The position numbers and the translations under genes are program-made. Below, one piece after another: positions 1-9,268 of a stretch of 64,000 bases of DNA. The notes under the pieces were generated by a model, which saw nothing but the letters and a program-made list of their open reading frames with translations, had not been told where the DNA came from and made no database searches. The first letter of the stretch is position 1. Each line of letters opens with the position of its first letter. Origin of the DNA: G965212005 sp965212005 (GTDB taxonomy: Bacteria; Pseudomonadota; Gammaproteobacteria; Porifericomitales; Porifericomitaceae); contig OZ243038.1 in the NCBI GenBank assembly GCA_965212005.1, positions 434,001 through 498,000 on the forward strand. Reading direction: 5' to 3'.

Positions 1-496
1 GAAAACTGTAGGCTCCAATACGGCAGAATTGATGCACGCCGACGCTGCCGCCGAGCAGGGCATGATCTTCCACGCACACGTGCCCGGCCAACATCACGTT
101 ATTGGCCAGTATGGCGTGATTGCCGATCATGCAGTCGTGCGCCACGTGTACACAGGCCATGATCCAATTGTCATTGCCCAATACCGTAGTGCCTCCTCCC
201 TGCTCGGTGCCACGGTTGATGCTGCAGTATTCCCGAATCGTGTTGCGGTCGCCGATCTGCAACAGGCTGCGCTCGCCCCGGCGATACTTCATGTCCTGCG
301 GATCATCCCCTATAGAGCAGAACGGGTAGAACCGGTTATCCCTGCCGATCCGGCTCGGCCCCCGGATGACGGCGTGCGGACCGATCTCGGTGCCCTCCCC
401 AATCTCGACGCGCTCACCGATGACCGCGTGCGGACCCACCCGCACTCCTTCCGCAAGCCGGGCGTCCGGATGAATAATCGCGGTAGGATCGATCAA
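1..496 (-). CDS. lpxA: LpxA, UDP-N-acetylglucosamine acyltransferase (partial, 3' end cut by window)
   Basis: First step of lipid A synthesis in the cytoplasm: transfer of R-3-hydroxyacyl from ACP to UDP-GlcNAc. The reverse strand reads MIDPTAIIHPDARLAEGV and continues through hexapeptide repeats of a left-handed beta-helix (IGERVEIGEGTEIGPHAVI). It includes the LpxA hallmark HVAHDCMIG, whose second His is the catalytic base, and NNVMLAGHV. The reading frame begins with TTG at 494-496, which overlaps the fabZ stop as TTGA. No in-frame ATG lies nearby, and the second residue onwards matches LpxA N termini, so I accept the TTG. About 165 codons are present and the C-terminal helical domain lies outside. 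It is the last visible gene of the lpxD-fabZ-lpxA cluster. The assignment is very secure. Confidence 0.96.
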   Translation of the reverse strand, partial: MIDPTAIIHPDARLAEGVRVGPHAVIGERVEIGEGTEIGPHAVIRGPSRIGRDNRFYPFCSIGDDPQDMKYRRGERSLLQIGDRNTIREYCSINRGTEQGGGTTVLGNDNWIMACVHVAHDCMIGNHAILANNVMLAGHVCVEDHALLGGSVGVHQFCRIGAYSF

Positions 497-966
497 GTAT
501 CCGGGGCCAAAACGATCAACAACTCAGAGGAGGCAACCAGTTTCCCGCGCACCCTGGCCTGGGCCTGCATCCTGGTGACCCTTTGCTTTCTTTTGAGCAA
601 TTCCACCTCAACTTCGAGTTGATCCCCAGGCAACACCAAACGCCTGAGGCGCAGTTTATCGAGGCCCGCCAGGTAAAAGTAAATGGAATCGGAACGGACC
701 CCTGCACCGTACAGGGACAGGTAATCCAGGATGCCGCCCGCCTGCGCCATGACTTCAATGATCAGCACGCCCGGCATAATCGCCCGGGAGGGAAAATGCC
801 CCTGGAAAAAGGGCTCATTCATCGTGACGTTCTTGATCCCGCGCAGGAAACGGCCTGCATCCCACGCCAGCACCCGGTCGATCATCAGAAAAGGATAGCG
901 GTGCGGCAACACCGCCTTAAGCTGATCCGCTTCTATGATTTGCGATACGGGTACGTCGGTACTCAT
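493..966 (-). CDS. fabZ: FabZ, 3-hydroxyacyl-ACP dehydratase
   Basis: Hot-dog-fold dehydratase of type II fatty acid synthesis, converting 3-hydroxyacyl-ACP to trans-2-enoyl-ACP. It draws on the same hydroxyacyl-ACP pool as LpxA and LpxD. The 157-aa product has PHRYPFLMIDRV near residue 21, the catalytic His57 in GHFP and the catalytic Glu71 in MPGVLIIEVMAQAGG. Length is normal for the family. The ATG at 964-966 starts the frame, and the stop is shared with the TTG of lpxA in a 4-nt overlap, which suggests translational coupling. A 94-bp gap separates it from lpxD upstream. That gap shows nothing I can name. Confidence 0.97.
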   Translation of the reverse strand: MSTDVPVSQIIEADQLKAVLPHRYPFLMIDRVLAWDAGRFLRGIKNVTMNEPFFQGHFPSRAIMPGVLIIEVMAQAGGILDYLSLYGAGVRSDSIYFYLAGLDKLRLRRLVLPGDQLEVEVELLKRKQRVTRMQAQARVRGKLVASSELLIVLAPDT

Positions 967-1060
967 CGCCCCGCCCGGACCATGCGGGCAACCTCTGCGG
1001 GGCCCGACCGGCGCCGCTGAAACAAGGACAGAAGGCTCCGCATTGGCTGTCCTCCCGCCG

Positions 1061-2128
1061 TCAGACGTTCCCGGCTTTCGGGGGGGGATCCAGCGGGGCG
1101 GAGTGCGCCTCCCCAGCGCCGGAGGCGGCCTGAAAAAATTTGCGCTCGCGCGAAAATCGTTCCAGGCGCATGAAACGGATTAAATTGCGCTTCCAGGTCT
1201 GGATCTCCATTACGTGCACGGTTGAACTATACTTGCCTGGCTTGCTGAGCGAGTACGCTACTGTAGAGCCACCATTGACAATGACACGATCGGCAAGCTC
1301 AATGTGTCCGTTGATCATGCAGGCACCGCCGATCTGACAATGCTCCCCGATCCTGGTACTGCCGGCAACGCCGACACAGCCAGCGATCGCTGTGTGTGCG
1401 CCGATGCACACATTATGTCCAATCTGGACCTGGTTATCAATTTTTACCCCGTCCCCAATGACGGTGTTGTCCAGGGCGCCCCGGTCTATCGTGGAATTCG
1501 CGCCAATCTCGACCCCGTCACCAATCACCACCGTGCCCAGCTGGGGGATCTTCAGCCACTCGCTGCCGACATAGGCAAAGCCGAAGCCGTCGGCGCCGAT
1601 CACCACGCCGGGATGCAAAATAGTGTCGCATCCAAGCTGCACGCGATCCAGCAGGCTGACCGCGGACACCAGCCGCGACCGGGCGCCGACCCGAACCCCG
1701 CGACCGACCCGGCAGCCGGGTCCAAGCACCACTTCCGCCTCGATCACCGCGTTCTCTTCCACCACCGTGTAAGCGCCCACCTGTACCGAGTCGTCCAGCT
1801 GGGCGGAAATGGCAATCAATGCGGTAGGATGCACACCCGCAACCACCTTGGGCTCAGCCGTCAACAACCTGGCTGCCTTCGCGTAACCCAGGTACGGATC
1901 GTCCATCACCAGGGCGTCCACCGAGCAGTCCGCCAGGTAACGTGGCGACAAGATGACGGCCGCCGCCTGCGTTGATTTCAAGTATTGGCGAAAGCTGCGG
2001 TCCGACAGGAAGGAAAGCTCGTCGCAACGGGCCCGCGGCAACGGTGCCAGTCGCACCACGCGCCGCGCCGGGTCACCGTGCAGCCGCGCACCCAGGTGCC
2101 GGCTCAATTGCTCCAGGGTTAGTTCCAT
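1061..2128 (-). CDS. lpxD: LpxD, UDP-3-O-acylglucosamine N-acyltransferase
   Basis: Third committed step of lipid A synthesis: N-acylation of UDP-3-O-acyl-glucosamine from hydroxyacyl-ACP. The 355-aa protein has the N-terminal LpxD uridine-binding domain (about residues 1-100) and then a long hexapeptide left-handed beta-helix (VVIGDGVEIGANSTIDRGAL). The catalytic His238 sits in VQIGHNVCIGAH. The C terminus is helical and ends in a short Pro-rich tail. The ATG at 2126-2128 gives the expected N terminus. It lies 30 bp downstream of skp, the usual gene order bamA-skp-lpxD-fabZ-lpxA. Confidence 0.97.
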   Translation of the reverse strand: MELTLEQLSRHLGARLHGDPARRVVRLAPLPRARCDELSFLSDRSFRQYLKSTQAAAVILSPRYLADCSVDALVMDDPYLGYAKAARLLTAEPKVVAGVHPTALIAISAQLDDSVQVGAYTVVEENAVIEAEVVLGPGCRVGRGVRVGARSRLVSAVSLLDRVQLGCDTILHPGVVIGADGFGFAYVGSEWLKIPQLGTVVIGDGVEIGANSTIDRGALDNTVIGDGVKIDNQVQIGHNVCIGAHTAIAGCVGVAGSTRIGEHCQIGGACMINGHIELADRVIVNGGSTVAYSLSKPGKYSSTVHVMEIQTWKRNLIRFMRLERFSRERKFFQAASGAGEAHSAPLDPPPKAGNV

Positions 2129-2158
2129 TTCCGCCCGCGCCGCCGCCCGGGCACCGTG

Positions 2159-2743
2159 CTACTGCTCGTCGTCTTCAGACTGTTCCGGCGCCTCCGGCGC
2201 AGAATCGGCGGAACTCTCCTTCTTGCCGGGCGAGCGCCTGCTCACCAGCTCCTCCAACACCCGCTCGGTTACGTTGGTATCCTCGCTCGCGTAAGGCAGG
2301 CTCTCCCGGTTCAAGATCAGGTCGAACTTGTCTTCTTCGGCAATAACCTGTATGGCTTCCACGATGTCGCGCTGAATCTTGGAAAGCTCCTCGTTCTTCC
2401 GGTAGCCCAGGTCCTCCTTGTACTCTTCCTGTTTGCGCTCGATCTCACGCCGCCTGGAGATGATGTCCCGCTCCAACTCGCTGCGCTCGGAGTCTTTCAT
2501 GATCGCACCTTCCTTGGCCAGGTCCGCTTCCTTCTGGCGCAACCCTTTCTGCAGCGACACCACTTCCTCCTGCAACGGGGCAAATTCCTTTTCGATTTGC
2601 TTGCGGGCATCCTCTGCCTGGGGAGACGCCTCCAATACCCTGATTAAATCGACCACTCCTATCCTTTGCTCCTGGGCCTGACCCGGGACGTACGGCAGTA
2701 GCAGGATCAAAGCGTGAACCAAACGTGTATTTACTCGGAACAA
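2159..2743 (-). CDS. skp: Skp/OmpH periplasmic chaperone
   Basis: Periplasmic trimeric holdase that keeps unfolded outer-membrane proteins soluble on the way to BamA. The 194-aa product has a short signal peptide ending near QAQ, then IGVVDLIRVLEASPQ typical of OmpH. A long charged coiled coil follows (about residues 45-150), then an acidic low-complexity tail (SADSAPEAPEQSEDDEQ) longer than in E. coli Skp. The start is TTG at 2741-2743. I accept it because a strong GGGGAG ribosome-binding site lies 8 nt upstream and no ATG occurs before the signal peptide. It sits directly downstream of bamA. The giant outer-membrane adhesins later in the window are plausible clients, which is inference only. 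Confidence 0.95.
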   Translation of the reverse strand: MFRVNTRLVHALILLLPYVPGQAQEQRIGVVDLIRVLEASPQAEDARKQIEKEFAPLQEEVVSLQKGLRQKEADLAKEGAIMKDSERSELERDIISRRREIERKQEEYKEDLGYRKNEELSKIQRDIVEAIQVIAEEDKFDLILNRESLPYASEDTNVTERVLEELVSRRSPGKKESSADSAPEAPEQSEDDEQ

Positions 2744-2751
2744 AACAAAAA

Positions 2752-2757
2752 CTCCCC
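2752..2757 (-). promoter_or_regulatory. Ribosome-binding site GGGGAG deciding the TTG start of skp
   Basis: On the minus strand GGGGAG is followed by an 8-nt T-rich spacer and then the TTG start at 2743. Its strength and spacing support the non-ATG start. Confidence 0.65.
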
Positions 2758-2767
2758 TGTTGAAATC

Positions 2768-5113
2768 CTAAAACGACGCGCCAAACGTAAACTGGAATGA
2801 TTGTATCCGGTCTCCCGGCTTATCACCGAAAGGAAAAGCGTAGCTGGCACTCAACACTCCCACCGGGGAAACCCAGATCCCGCTCAAACCGGCGGAATAG
2901 CGAAACTCGCTCAAGTCTAACGATTCTTCCCTTAAATCATAGACGTTTCCCGCGTCCACGAAGAGCGTCGCCCTGACCTGGTCATGCTTTTTGATAAACG
3001 GGATCGGCAAAATCAGCTCTGAACTGAAAAACGTCTTCATGTTGCCCCCCAGGGCATTGTTGCTTGCATCCAGCGGCCCCACCGTATTTTCCTCGTAACC
3101 GCGCAGCGAGCGCGGCCCCCCCAGGTAGAAATGCTCAAAGAAGGGCAAGCGGGACGTGCCGCCGTAACCGTCTCCGTAGCCCACTTCCCCTTCCAGCAGC
3201 AGGGTAAAGAGCTCGCTCAACGGAATCAGCCAGTCCGAGCGGTAATCCAGCTTGAAAAAGTTGACCGAGTTACTCAGGCCCGGCGTGCCCACCTCCAGGC
3301 TGATGCGCTGCAGGGTTCCCCGGTCCGGCAGAATGGCCCGGTTGCGCGTGTCATAGGCGAAGCTGCCGGTAACCTTCAACACATTAAAGCGGGAACCTTC
3401 TTCCTCAACGAACTGCCGCACCCGTGTAGAGACCGCGCTGCCCAGCTCCAGGTCGGTCTGCTCGTATGCCAGGTCCAGGCCGAGCAGGTTATATTCACTG
3501 ATCGGAATGCCAAAATTGACCCCGGTGCCCAGCACCTGCGCGTTATAGTCAGAGATGTTGGCCTCGCTGGCGTCCAAGTCGCTGTAGGAAACGTGAAAGC
3601 CGCGCCGAATACCGTCGATCGTGTAGTACGGATTCAGGTAACTTAAGGAAAAACGCCGATTCACTGCACTGTTGTTGAAGGCCAGGCTGACCCGATTTCC
3701 GCTGCCGAGAAAATTGTCCTGGGTCACGCTGAGACGCAGGATCAGCCCCCGGTTCTGAGAGAATCCAAGCCCGAGCAGCAGGGTGCCCGCCGGGCCTTCC
3801 GTTACCGAGTATTGCACGTCCACCTGGTCATCCGTCCCAGGCACGGCCCTGGTTTCCACGTTGACTTCCGGAAAATAACCCAAGCGCTGCAACCGCACCC
3901 GGCCCCGGTCCACTTTACTGGTTGAGATCCAGGCACCCTCCTGCTGGCGCATCTCACGCCGCAGCACTTCATCACGGGTGCGTTCATTTCCGGCAAAGAT
4001 AATGCGCCGAACGTAAGAGCGCCTGCCGGGCTCGACGAAAAGCGTAATGTCCACGGTTTTGCTTTCATCATCGATCTCCGGGATCGGGTTAACGTTGGCA
4101 AAAGCATAACCTTCCTGTCCGAGCCGCTCGCTGATCCGGTTGCCGCTGCCGGTGATCCGCTTGCGTGAAAACAGCTCTCCCCGGGACACGTCCACCAGGC
4201 CGAACAGCTCCGTCGTCGGCACCACGAATTGGCCGGCCAGGCTGATGTCGGCAATCTTGTACTGTCCGCCCTCGGTCAGATTGATGGTAACGTAGATGCT
4301 CTCACGGTCCGGACTGATGGAAACCTGAGTGGAATCAATACTAAAGCGCATATAACCGCGATCCAGGTAATAGGAACGCAGCGTCTCCAGGTCCCCGGCC
4401 AGTTTTTGGCGCGAATATTGATTATCCTTGGTGAAGAAAGAAAAAATACCGCCCGGGGTAGACTCAAACTCATCCAGCAAGTCATCCTCGTCAAAATCGT
4501 TGTTACCGACCAGGTTGATCCGGCGGATATTGGCCGCCTCCCCCTCAAAGATATCGATGGCAATCGACACCCGCCCCTCCGGCTCCAGGTCGGTCACAGT
4601 GTAATCAACCTGCACCGCGTACCTGCCCTGCGCAAAATACTGCCGCACCAGTTCCTGCTGAATCCGATCCAGTTGAGAACGGTCAAACACCCGGCCCTCG
4701 GCAAAACCAAGTTCCAGCAGCCCTTCCAGCATGTCCTCCGTTTCAATGGATTCATTTCCGCTGACCGAGATCGCGCCGATCACCGGACGCTCCAGTACAA
4801 TGACTACCAGCGTGTCCCCTTCTCGCTCAATGCGCACGTCATCGAAAAAGCCGGTCTGATAGAGCGCACGAATCGCCAGGGCGGAGTCCTCCTCGTTGAA
4901 AAAATCCCCCACCTTGAATGGCAAGTAATTAAAAACCGTACCGGGCACAATCCGGGACAGTCCTTCAACGCGCACGTCCTCGATCTGAAATCCTTCCGGC
5001 TCCTGCCCCAGCGCCGGAGCCGGGACCAGCACGCACGGCAGCAAACACAGCATCGCCACGCATAAATGCTCAAGCGGAGAACGGATCAGAAAGGCCGGCA
5101 GGAGGGTCTTCAT
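2768..5113 (-). CDS. bamA: BamA, outer membrane protein assembly factor
   Basis: Omp85-family core of the BAM complex, which folds beta-barrels into the outer membrane. After the signal peptide (cleavage near ALGQ) come five POTRA domains (roughly residues 35-415; for example IEDVRVEGLSRIVPGTV at the start of POTRA1). A 16-strand barrel follows, with the LRGYEENTVGP motif of loop 6 and a C-terminal beta-signal ending in GASF. I start at the ATG of 5111-5113, which overlaps the rseP stop (ATGA). The open frame extends to a TTG at 5140, but that adds only a short basic extension inside rseP. Length (781 aa) is normal. The order rseP-bamA-skp is conserved in gammaproteobacteria. Confidence 0.97.
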   Translation of the reverse strand: MKTLLPAFLIRSPLEHLCVAMLCLLPCVLVPAPALGQEPEGFQIEDVRVEGLSRIVPGTVFNYLPFKVGDFFNEEDSALAIRALYQTGFFDDVRIEREGDTLVVIVLERPVIGAISVSGNESIETEDMLEGLLELGFAEGRVFDRSQLDRIQQELVRQYFAQGRYAVQVDYTVTDLEPEGRVSIAIDIFEGEAANIRRINLVGNNDFDEDDLLDEFESTPGGIFSFFTKDNQYSRQKLAGDLETLRSYYLDRGYMRFSIDSTQVSISPDRESIYVTINLTEGGQYKIADISLAGQFVVPTTELFGLVDVSRGELFSRKRITGSGNRISERLGQEGYAFANVNPIPEIDDESKTVDITLFVEPGRRSYVRRIIFAGNERTRDEVLRREMRQQEGAWISTSKVDRGRVRLQRLGYFPEVNVETRAVPGTDDQVDVQYSVTEGPAGTLLLGLGFSQNRGLILRLSVTQDNFLGSGNRVSLAFNNSAVNRRFSLSYLNPYYTIDGIRRGFHVSYSDLDASEANISDYNAQVLGTGVNFGIPISEYNLLGLDLAYEQTDLELGSAVSTRVRQFVEEEGSRFNVLKVTGSFAYDTRNRAILPDRGTLQRISLEVGTPGLSNSVNFFKLDYRSDWLIPLSELFTLLLEGEVGYGDGYGGTSRLPFFEHFYLGGPRSLRGYEENTVGPLDASNNALGGNMKTFFSSELILPIPFIKKHDQVRATLFVDAGNVYDLREESLDLSEFRYSAGLSGIWVSPVGVLSASYAFPFGDKPGDRIQSFQFTFGASF

Positions 5114-6510
5114 AGCAGGCGGCGCACGTCTCCCACGCAAACCAGTACGAACAACCCCACCAATAAAACCAAGCCAACCTGCTGCAGGATGGACTGGATT
5201 TTTTCCGACAGAGGCTTCCCTCTAACCATCTCGCACAGGTAGTACAATAGATGTCCTCCGTCCAATAATGGAATCGGCAACAGGTTGAATATCCCCAAGC
5301 TCACGCTCAGTAAAGCAAGCAGCGTCAGAACATCGACCATCCCGCTTTTGGCGGCCAAGCCGGCATACTGGGCGATCCCCACCGGGCCCTGCAAATTATT
5401 AACCAGGGAAGCCTGCCCGCTGACAATGCGGCCCAATACCTGCAGGATCAATACCGAGTATTGAGCCGTCTTGTGCAAGCCTAATTGCAGGGCCTGCGGC
5501 ACCGGGTACGACTCCAGCGCCGCCTGCTTGCCGCGCATCATATCAAAATACTCCCGGTCCGCCAAAATTTCGGCGCCGATATAGCCCTCTGACGCGCCGG
5601 ACTCTCCAATCCGCGCCTCCGGGGTCAGTGCCACCGAAAAGCGGCGCTCGTCCCGCTGCAGCAACAACTCCATCGGGCGAGCGGAATGCGCGCGGATGAC
5701 GCCGATCAATTGCGTCGGCTGGTACAGCTTGCGCCCCTGCGCCTGCAGCACCCGGTCGCCGGCGCGCAGACCGGCCCGATCCGCCGCGCCGCCCGGCTCC
5801 ACTTTCCGGATCAGCATCGGCAGCGCCGGCATCCCGACCCAAAATCCGATCCGGTCGCCGAGGAAGCCACGGTGCAGAGCATCCAGCGGGACCGGTTCCA
5901 GGCTCAACTGCAACTCGCGCTCCATTCCGCTGCGGGCACGCACCTTGACGGCGACCGGGGCACCGTCATCGGCAATCAAGCGCGCCACTATGCGCTCGTA
6001 GACCGACACCGAGATCCGGGTCGGCCAACCGTCCACCGCCACGATCTCCATGCCGGGCTGCAAGCCGGCCGCCGCCGCCGATGAATTCGGGTACACCTCC
6101 TGTACCAGCGGCCGGACCCCGGAAACTCCGAGCAGGTACACGCTGGCAAAGAGCAGCACCGCGAGCAGCAGGTTGAACAACGGTCCCGCCAGCACGATCA
6201 GCGTGCGCTGACCGAGCGATTTACGGCTAAAGGCCTGGTGCAGCCGCTCCGGAGCGACTTTCCCCTCGCGTTCATCCAGCATCTTCACGTAACCGCCGAT
6301 GGGCAGGGCGGCAATCACCCACTCCGTCTGACCCCGGCCAAAACAGCGCTTCCATAAAGCCGGCCCCATGCCGATGGAGAAGCGCGTCACGCTGACGCCG
6401 CAAAGACGCGCCGCCAGGTAGTGCCCGTATTCATGCACCACGACCAAGAAGCTCAGGCCGATCAGAAAGGCGGCCAGCGCGTGGAAGATCTCGTAGAAGT
6501 AGGCAAGCAT
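5110..6510 (-). CDS. rseP: RseP, site-2 intramembrane zinc metalloprotease
   Basis: Inner-membrane protease that cleaves RseA in the sigma-E envelope stress cascade and clears remnant signal peptides. The 466-aa protein has HEYGH (His26, Glu27, His30) in the first transmembrane segment. Two PDZ domains lie in the periplasmic part (about residues 115-310), and the LDG motif NLLPIPLLDGGHLLYY lies in a C-terminal membrane segment. The start ATG overlaps the dxr stop by one nucleotide (TGATG) and its stop overlaps the bamA ATG. The gene encodes a sensor arm for barrel misfolding next to the barrel assembly gene. Confidence 0.97.
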   Translation of the reverse strand: MLAYFYEIFHALAAFLIGLSFLVVVHEYGHYLAARLCGVSVTRFSIGMGPALWKRCFGRGQTEWVIAALPIGGYVKMLDEREGKVAPERLHQAFSRKSLGQRTLIVLAGPLFNLLLAVLLFASVYLLGVSGVRPLVQEVYPNSSAAAAGLQPGMEIVAVDGWPTRISVSVYERIVARLIADDGAPVAVKVRARSGMERELQLSLEPVPLDALHRGFLGDRIGFWVGMPALPMLIRKVEPGGAADRAGLRAGDRVLQAQGRKLYQPTQLIGVIRAHSARPMELLLQRDERRFSVALTPEARIGESGASEGYIGAEILADREYFDMMRGKQAALESYPVPQALQLGLHKTAQYSVLILQVLGRIVSGQASLVNNLQGPVGIAQYAGLAAKSGMVDVLTLLALLSVSLGIFNLLPIPLLDGGHLLYYLCEMVRGKPLSEKIQSILQQVGLVLLVGLFVLVCVGDVRRLL

Positions 6511-7679
6511 CAGGCGGCGTGGCGTTTCACCTGGCGGGTGGCCAGTTCGCGGGCGCCGCGATCGGCCTGGCAGATAAGTTCCAGGCTGTCCGCGGCCACA
6601 ATGTCCATTCGATTCAGCACCTCTTCGATCACTGCGGCAATGCGGGCAAAGCGCAGCCTGTTCTGCAGGAAGCCGGCTACCGCCACCTCATTGGCGGCGT
6701 TGAGCACCGCGGTCGCAGTGCCACCGGTGCGCATCGCCTCCCGGGCCAGGCGCAGGCAGGGGAAGCGCACCGGGTCCGGCGGCTGAAAATCGAGCCGGCC
6801 CACCTCGGTCAGGTCAAGCGGGCGGGCACCGGATTCGATCCGGTCCCGCGGCCAGGCCAGCGCATGGGCAATCGGAATGCGCATGTCCGGGCTGCCCAGT
6901 TGCGCCAGCATTGAGCCATCCGTGTATTCGACCAGGGCGTGCACCACGCTTTGTGGATGTACGATCACCTCAACCTGCTCCAGCTTCAAGCCAAATAACC
7001 AGCATGCCTCGATCACCTCCAGCCCCTTGTTCATCATCGTAGCAGAATCAATGCTGATTTTTTTTCCCATCTGCCAATTCGGATGGCGCAGCGCCTGTGC
7101 CGGCGTCACTCGCTCCAATTGCTCCGATGCGGTGCAGCGAAACGGTCCGCCGGAGGCCGTCAGCAGCACGCGGCGCACGCTGTCATCCGCCGCCCCCGCG
7201 CACAGGCACTGGAACAAGGCGTTATGCTCGCTGTCAATCGGTACCAGTTCAGCCCGATGGTCGCGCACGGCGTCCATGAAAAACTGCCCGGCCATCACCA
7301 GCACCTCCTTGTTAGCCAACAGTATGCGCTTGCCGCCGCGCACGGCGTGCAGCGCCGGGAACAATCCGGCCGCGCCGACGATGGCCAGCATCACGTAGTC
7401 CGCCCCCGGGTCCGCCGCGAGCGCCTGCAAACCCTCCTCTCCGTGCAGGATCTCCGGGCTTTGGGGACCCTGCAAACGGCGCCGCAACCGGGCCGCGGCG
7501 GTCGCGTCCGCCAGCACGGCATAGCGGGGCCGCCAGCGCAGACACTGCTGGTACAACTGCTCGGCATCGGTATGGGCGCTGAGTCCCTGTACCCGGTAAT
7601 GCCCCGGATGCCGAGCCAGCACCTCCAGCGTCTGCCTGCCCACCGAACCGGTGGAGCCCAGGATGGTCACTGCGATCAT
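6510..7679 (-). CDS. dxr: Dxr, 1-deoxy-D-xylulose 5-phosphate reductoisomerase
   Basis: Second step of the MEP isoprenoid pathway: DXP to MEP with NADPH and a divalent metal. The N terminus reads MIAVTILGSTGSVGRQTLEV (NADPH-binding Rossmann motif). NKEVLVM and the metal-binding IDSEHNALFQCL follow, then the flexible loop region with HPNWQMGKKISIDSATMMNK. I choose the ATG at 7677-7679, which overlaps the cdsA stop (ATGA). The frame is open further upstream, but that extension has no family match. The 389-aa length is normal. Its product feeds UppS, encoded two genes upstream. Confidence 0.97.
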   Translation of the reverse strand: MIAVTILGSTGSVGRQTLEVLARHPGHYRVQGLSAHTDAEQLYQQCLRWRPRYAVLADATAAARLRRRLQGPQSPEILHGEEGLQALAADPGADYVMLAIVGAAGLFPALHAVRGGKRILLANKEVLVMAGQFFMDAVRDHRAELVPIDSEHNALFQCLCAGAADDSVRRVLLTASGGPFRCTASEQLERVTPAQALRHPNWQMGKKISIDSATMMNKGLEVIEACWLFGLKLEQVEVIVHPQSVVHALVEYTDGSMLAQLGSPDMRIPIAHALAWPRDRIESGARPLDLTEVGRLDFQPPDPVRFPCLRLAREAMRTGGTATAVLNAANEVAVAGFLQNRLRFARIAAVIEEVLNRMDIVAADSLELICQADRGARELATRQVKRHAA

Positions 7680-8497
7680 ATCCAGGCCTCCACCAGCCAG
7701 AGTCCGACCGCAAACGGCGGCGCGGCCGCGCACAGGCTGTCGATCCGGTCCAGCATGCCGCCATGTCCGGGCAGCAGGCGACCGCTGTCTTTACGCCCGG
7801 CCTGACGCTTCAGCAGACTTATATACAGATCGCCCACTACGCCCAGGGCACAGACAAACAGGCTGAGCAGCAAAAACGGCAGCCAGGCCGGGCCCGGCAC
7901 GCCCAGCAAAAACATGCCGCTGACGGCGCACAGCACGGCGGCCACCGAGCCGCCGCCGAGTCCCTCCCAGGTTTTACCCGGACTGATATGGGGAGCCAGG
8001 CGATGCCGGCCCCAGCACCGGCCCACGCCGTAAGCGGCGCAGTCCATCACGCTCACCAGCAGCAGCAGGTAGCCCAGCAGCAGCCGGCCATCCACTTCGG
8101 CGAAGCCCTGGCGCAAAAACAGCAGCCCCAGCCATGCCGACGGCAGCAGCAGCCAGCCCAGCAGGGCTCGTTGCCAACCGGAGCCCGGCAACAGCCAACG
8201 CCCCTTGCCGCTCAGCAGCAGCGGCACCCCGAGCCACCAGAGACTCGCCGCCAACAGCAGCCACCCGCCCGCCGCATCGGCCAGCAGCAGGTAGCACAGC
8301 AGCAGCAGGAGCGCACTGGCCGAGACGTAAAGCCCGCGCTGCAGCCCGCTCCAGGCAGCCAGGGTGGCCCACTCCGCACTGCCTGCCAGCACCAGCAGGC
8401 CCAGCACCAGGGCCAGCAACGGCAGCGGGGCCAGCCACACCAGGCACAACAGTGCCACGCCCAGCAGCACGCCCACCTGTATCCGCTGTTTCAGCAT
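7676..8497 (-). CDS. cdsA: CdsA, phosphatidate cytidylyltransferase
   Basis: Makes CDP-diacylglycerol from phosphatidic acid and CTP in the inner membrane. The roughly 273-aa protein is almost entirely hydrophobic with about eight membrane segments. It carries the signature SPGKTWEGLGGG and then GDLYISLLKRQAGRKDSG followed by LLPGHGGMLDRIDSL. The ATG at 8495-8497 gives MLKQRIQVG, the usual N terminus in Pseudomonas-like CdsA. A GTG at 8507-8509 in the same frame overlaps the uppS stop and could be used instead, adding four residues. Confidence 0.95.
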   Translation of the reverse strand: MLKQRIQVGVLLGVALLCLVWLAPLPLLALVLGLLVLAGSAEWATLAAWSGLQRGLYVSASALLLLLCYLLLADAAGGWLLLAASLWWLGVPLLLSGKGRWLLPGSGWQRALLGWLLLPSAWLGLLFLRQGFAEVDGRLLLGYLLLLVSVMDCAAYGVGRCWGRHRLAPHISPGKTWEGLGGGSVAAVLCAVSGMFLLGVPGPAWLPFLLLSLFVCALGVVGDLYISLLKRQAGRKDSGRLLPGHGGMLDRIDSLCAAAPPFAVGLWLVEAWI

Positions 8498-8505
8498 CGG
8501 GTCGG

Positions 8506-9258
8506 TCACGACTCGGCCTGCGCCCCGAGAGTGCCGAAACGGCGCTGACGTCCCGCGTACCAGCACAGGGCCGCGTCCAGCTGCCGGGCGGAGAAATCAG
8601 GCCACAGGCAATCGCTGAAATAAAGCTCGGTATACGCGCTCTGCCAAAGCAGGTAATTGCTGATGCGCTGTTCGCCGCCGGTACGGATCAACAGGTCCGG
8701 GTCCGGCAGATCGCCCAGGGACAGGCAAGCGCGGATGCGCTCCTCGTCGATCTGCCGCGGGGACAGCTCTCCCTGTTGGACTGCGGCCACCAGGAGCTGC
8801 AGCGCCTGGCAGATATCCCAGCGCCCGCCGTAATTCACCGCCACCCCGAGCTGCAGGCAGGCATTCTCCCGCGTCATCCGCTCCGCCGTTTCCATCAACT
8901 GGCGCAACGGGCCGGGAAAGGCAGTCCGATCGCCGATAAAGCGCAGCCGCACGCCCTGCCGGTGCAGCACCGCCAATTTTCCCGCCAGCGCCTGCTCGAA
9001 TATTTGCAGCAGGCGCTGCACCTCAACCTGGGGCCGCTGCCAGTTCTCACTGCTGAAGGCGAACACCGTCAGGATCCGGATCTGTCGAGCCACGCACAGC
9101 GGCAGCAAGCGCTGCAGACTCCGCACACCGGCCTGGTGACCATAGATGCGCGGCAAATTGCGCAGCGTGGCCCAGCGTCCATTGCCATCCATGATCAAAA
9201 CCAAATGCCGCGGCACAGCGGAACTGCAGGCATCTGGAGCTTGCTTCAAAGCGCCCAT
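8506..9258 (-). CDS. uppS: UppS, (2Z,6E)-farnesyl-PP-dependent undecaprenyl-PP synthase
   Basis: Cytoplasmic cis-prenyltransferase making the C55 lipid carrier for peptidoglycan and O-antigen. The 250-aa protein has PRHLVLIMDGNGRWA with the catalytic Asp24, YGHQAG, FAFSSENW and the C-terminal DPDLLIRTGGEQRISNYLLW. All are family signatures. Start is the ATG at 9256-9258. An AT-rich stretch with a perfect inverted repeat lies just upstream, so this may be the head of a sub-operon running uppS-cdsA-dxr-rseP-bamA-skp-lpxD-fabZ-lpxA. Confidence 0.97.
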   Translation of the reverse strand: MGALKQAPDACSSAVPRHLVLIMDGNGRWATLRNLPRIYGHQAGVRSLQRLLPLCVARQIRILTVFAFSSENWQRPQVEVQRLLQIFEQALAGKLAVLHRQGVRLRFIGDRTAFPGPLRQLMETAERMTRENACLQLGVAVNYGGRWDICQALQLLVAAVQQGELSPRQIDEERIRACLSLGDLPDPDLLIRTGGEQRISNYLLWQSAYTELYFSDCLWPDFSARQLDAALCWYAGRQRRFGTLGAQAES

Positions 9259-9268
9259 AATCTAAAAT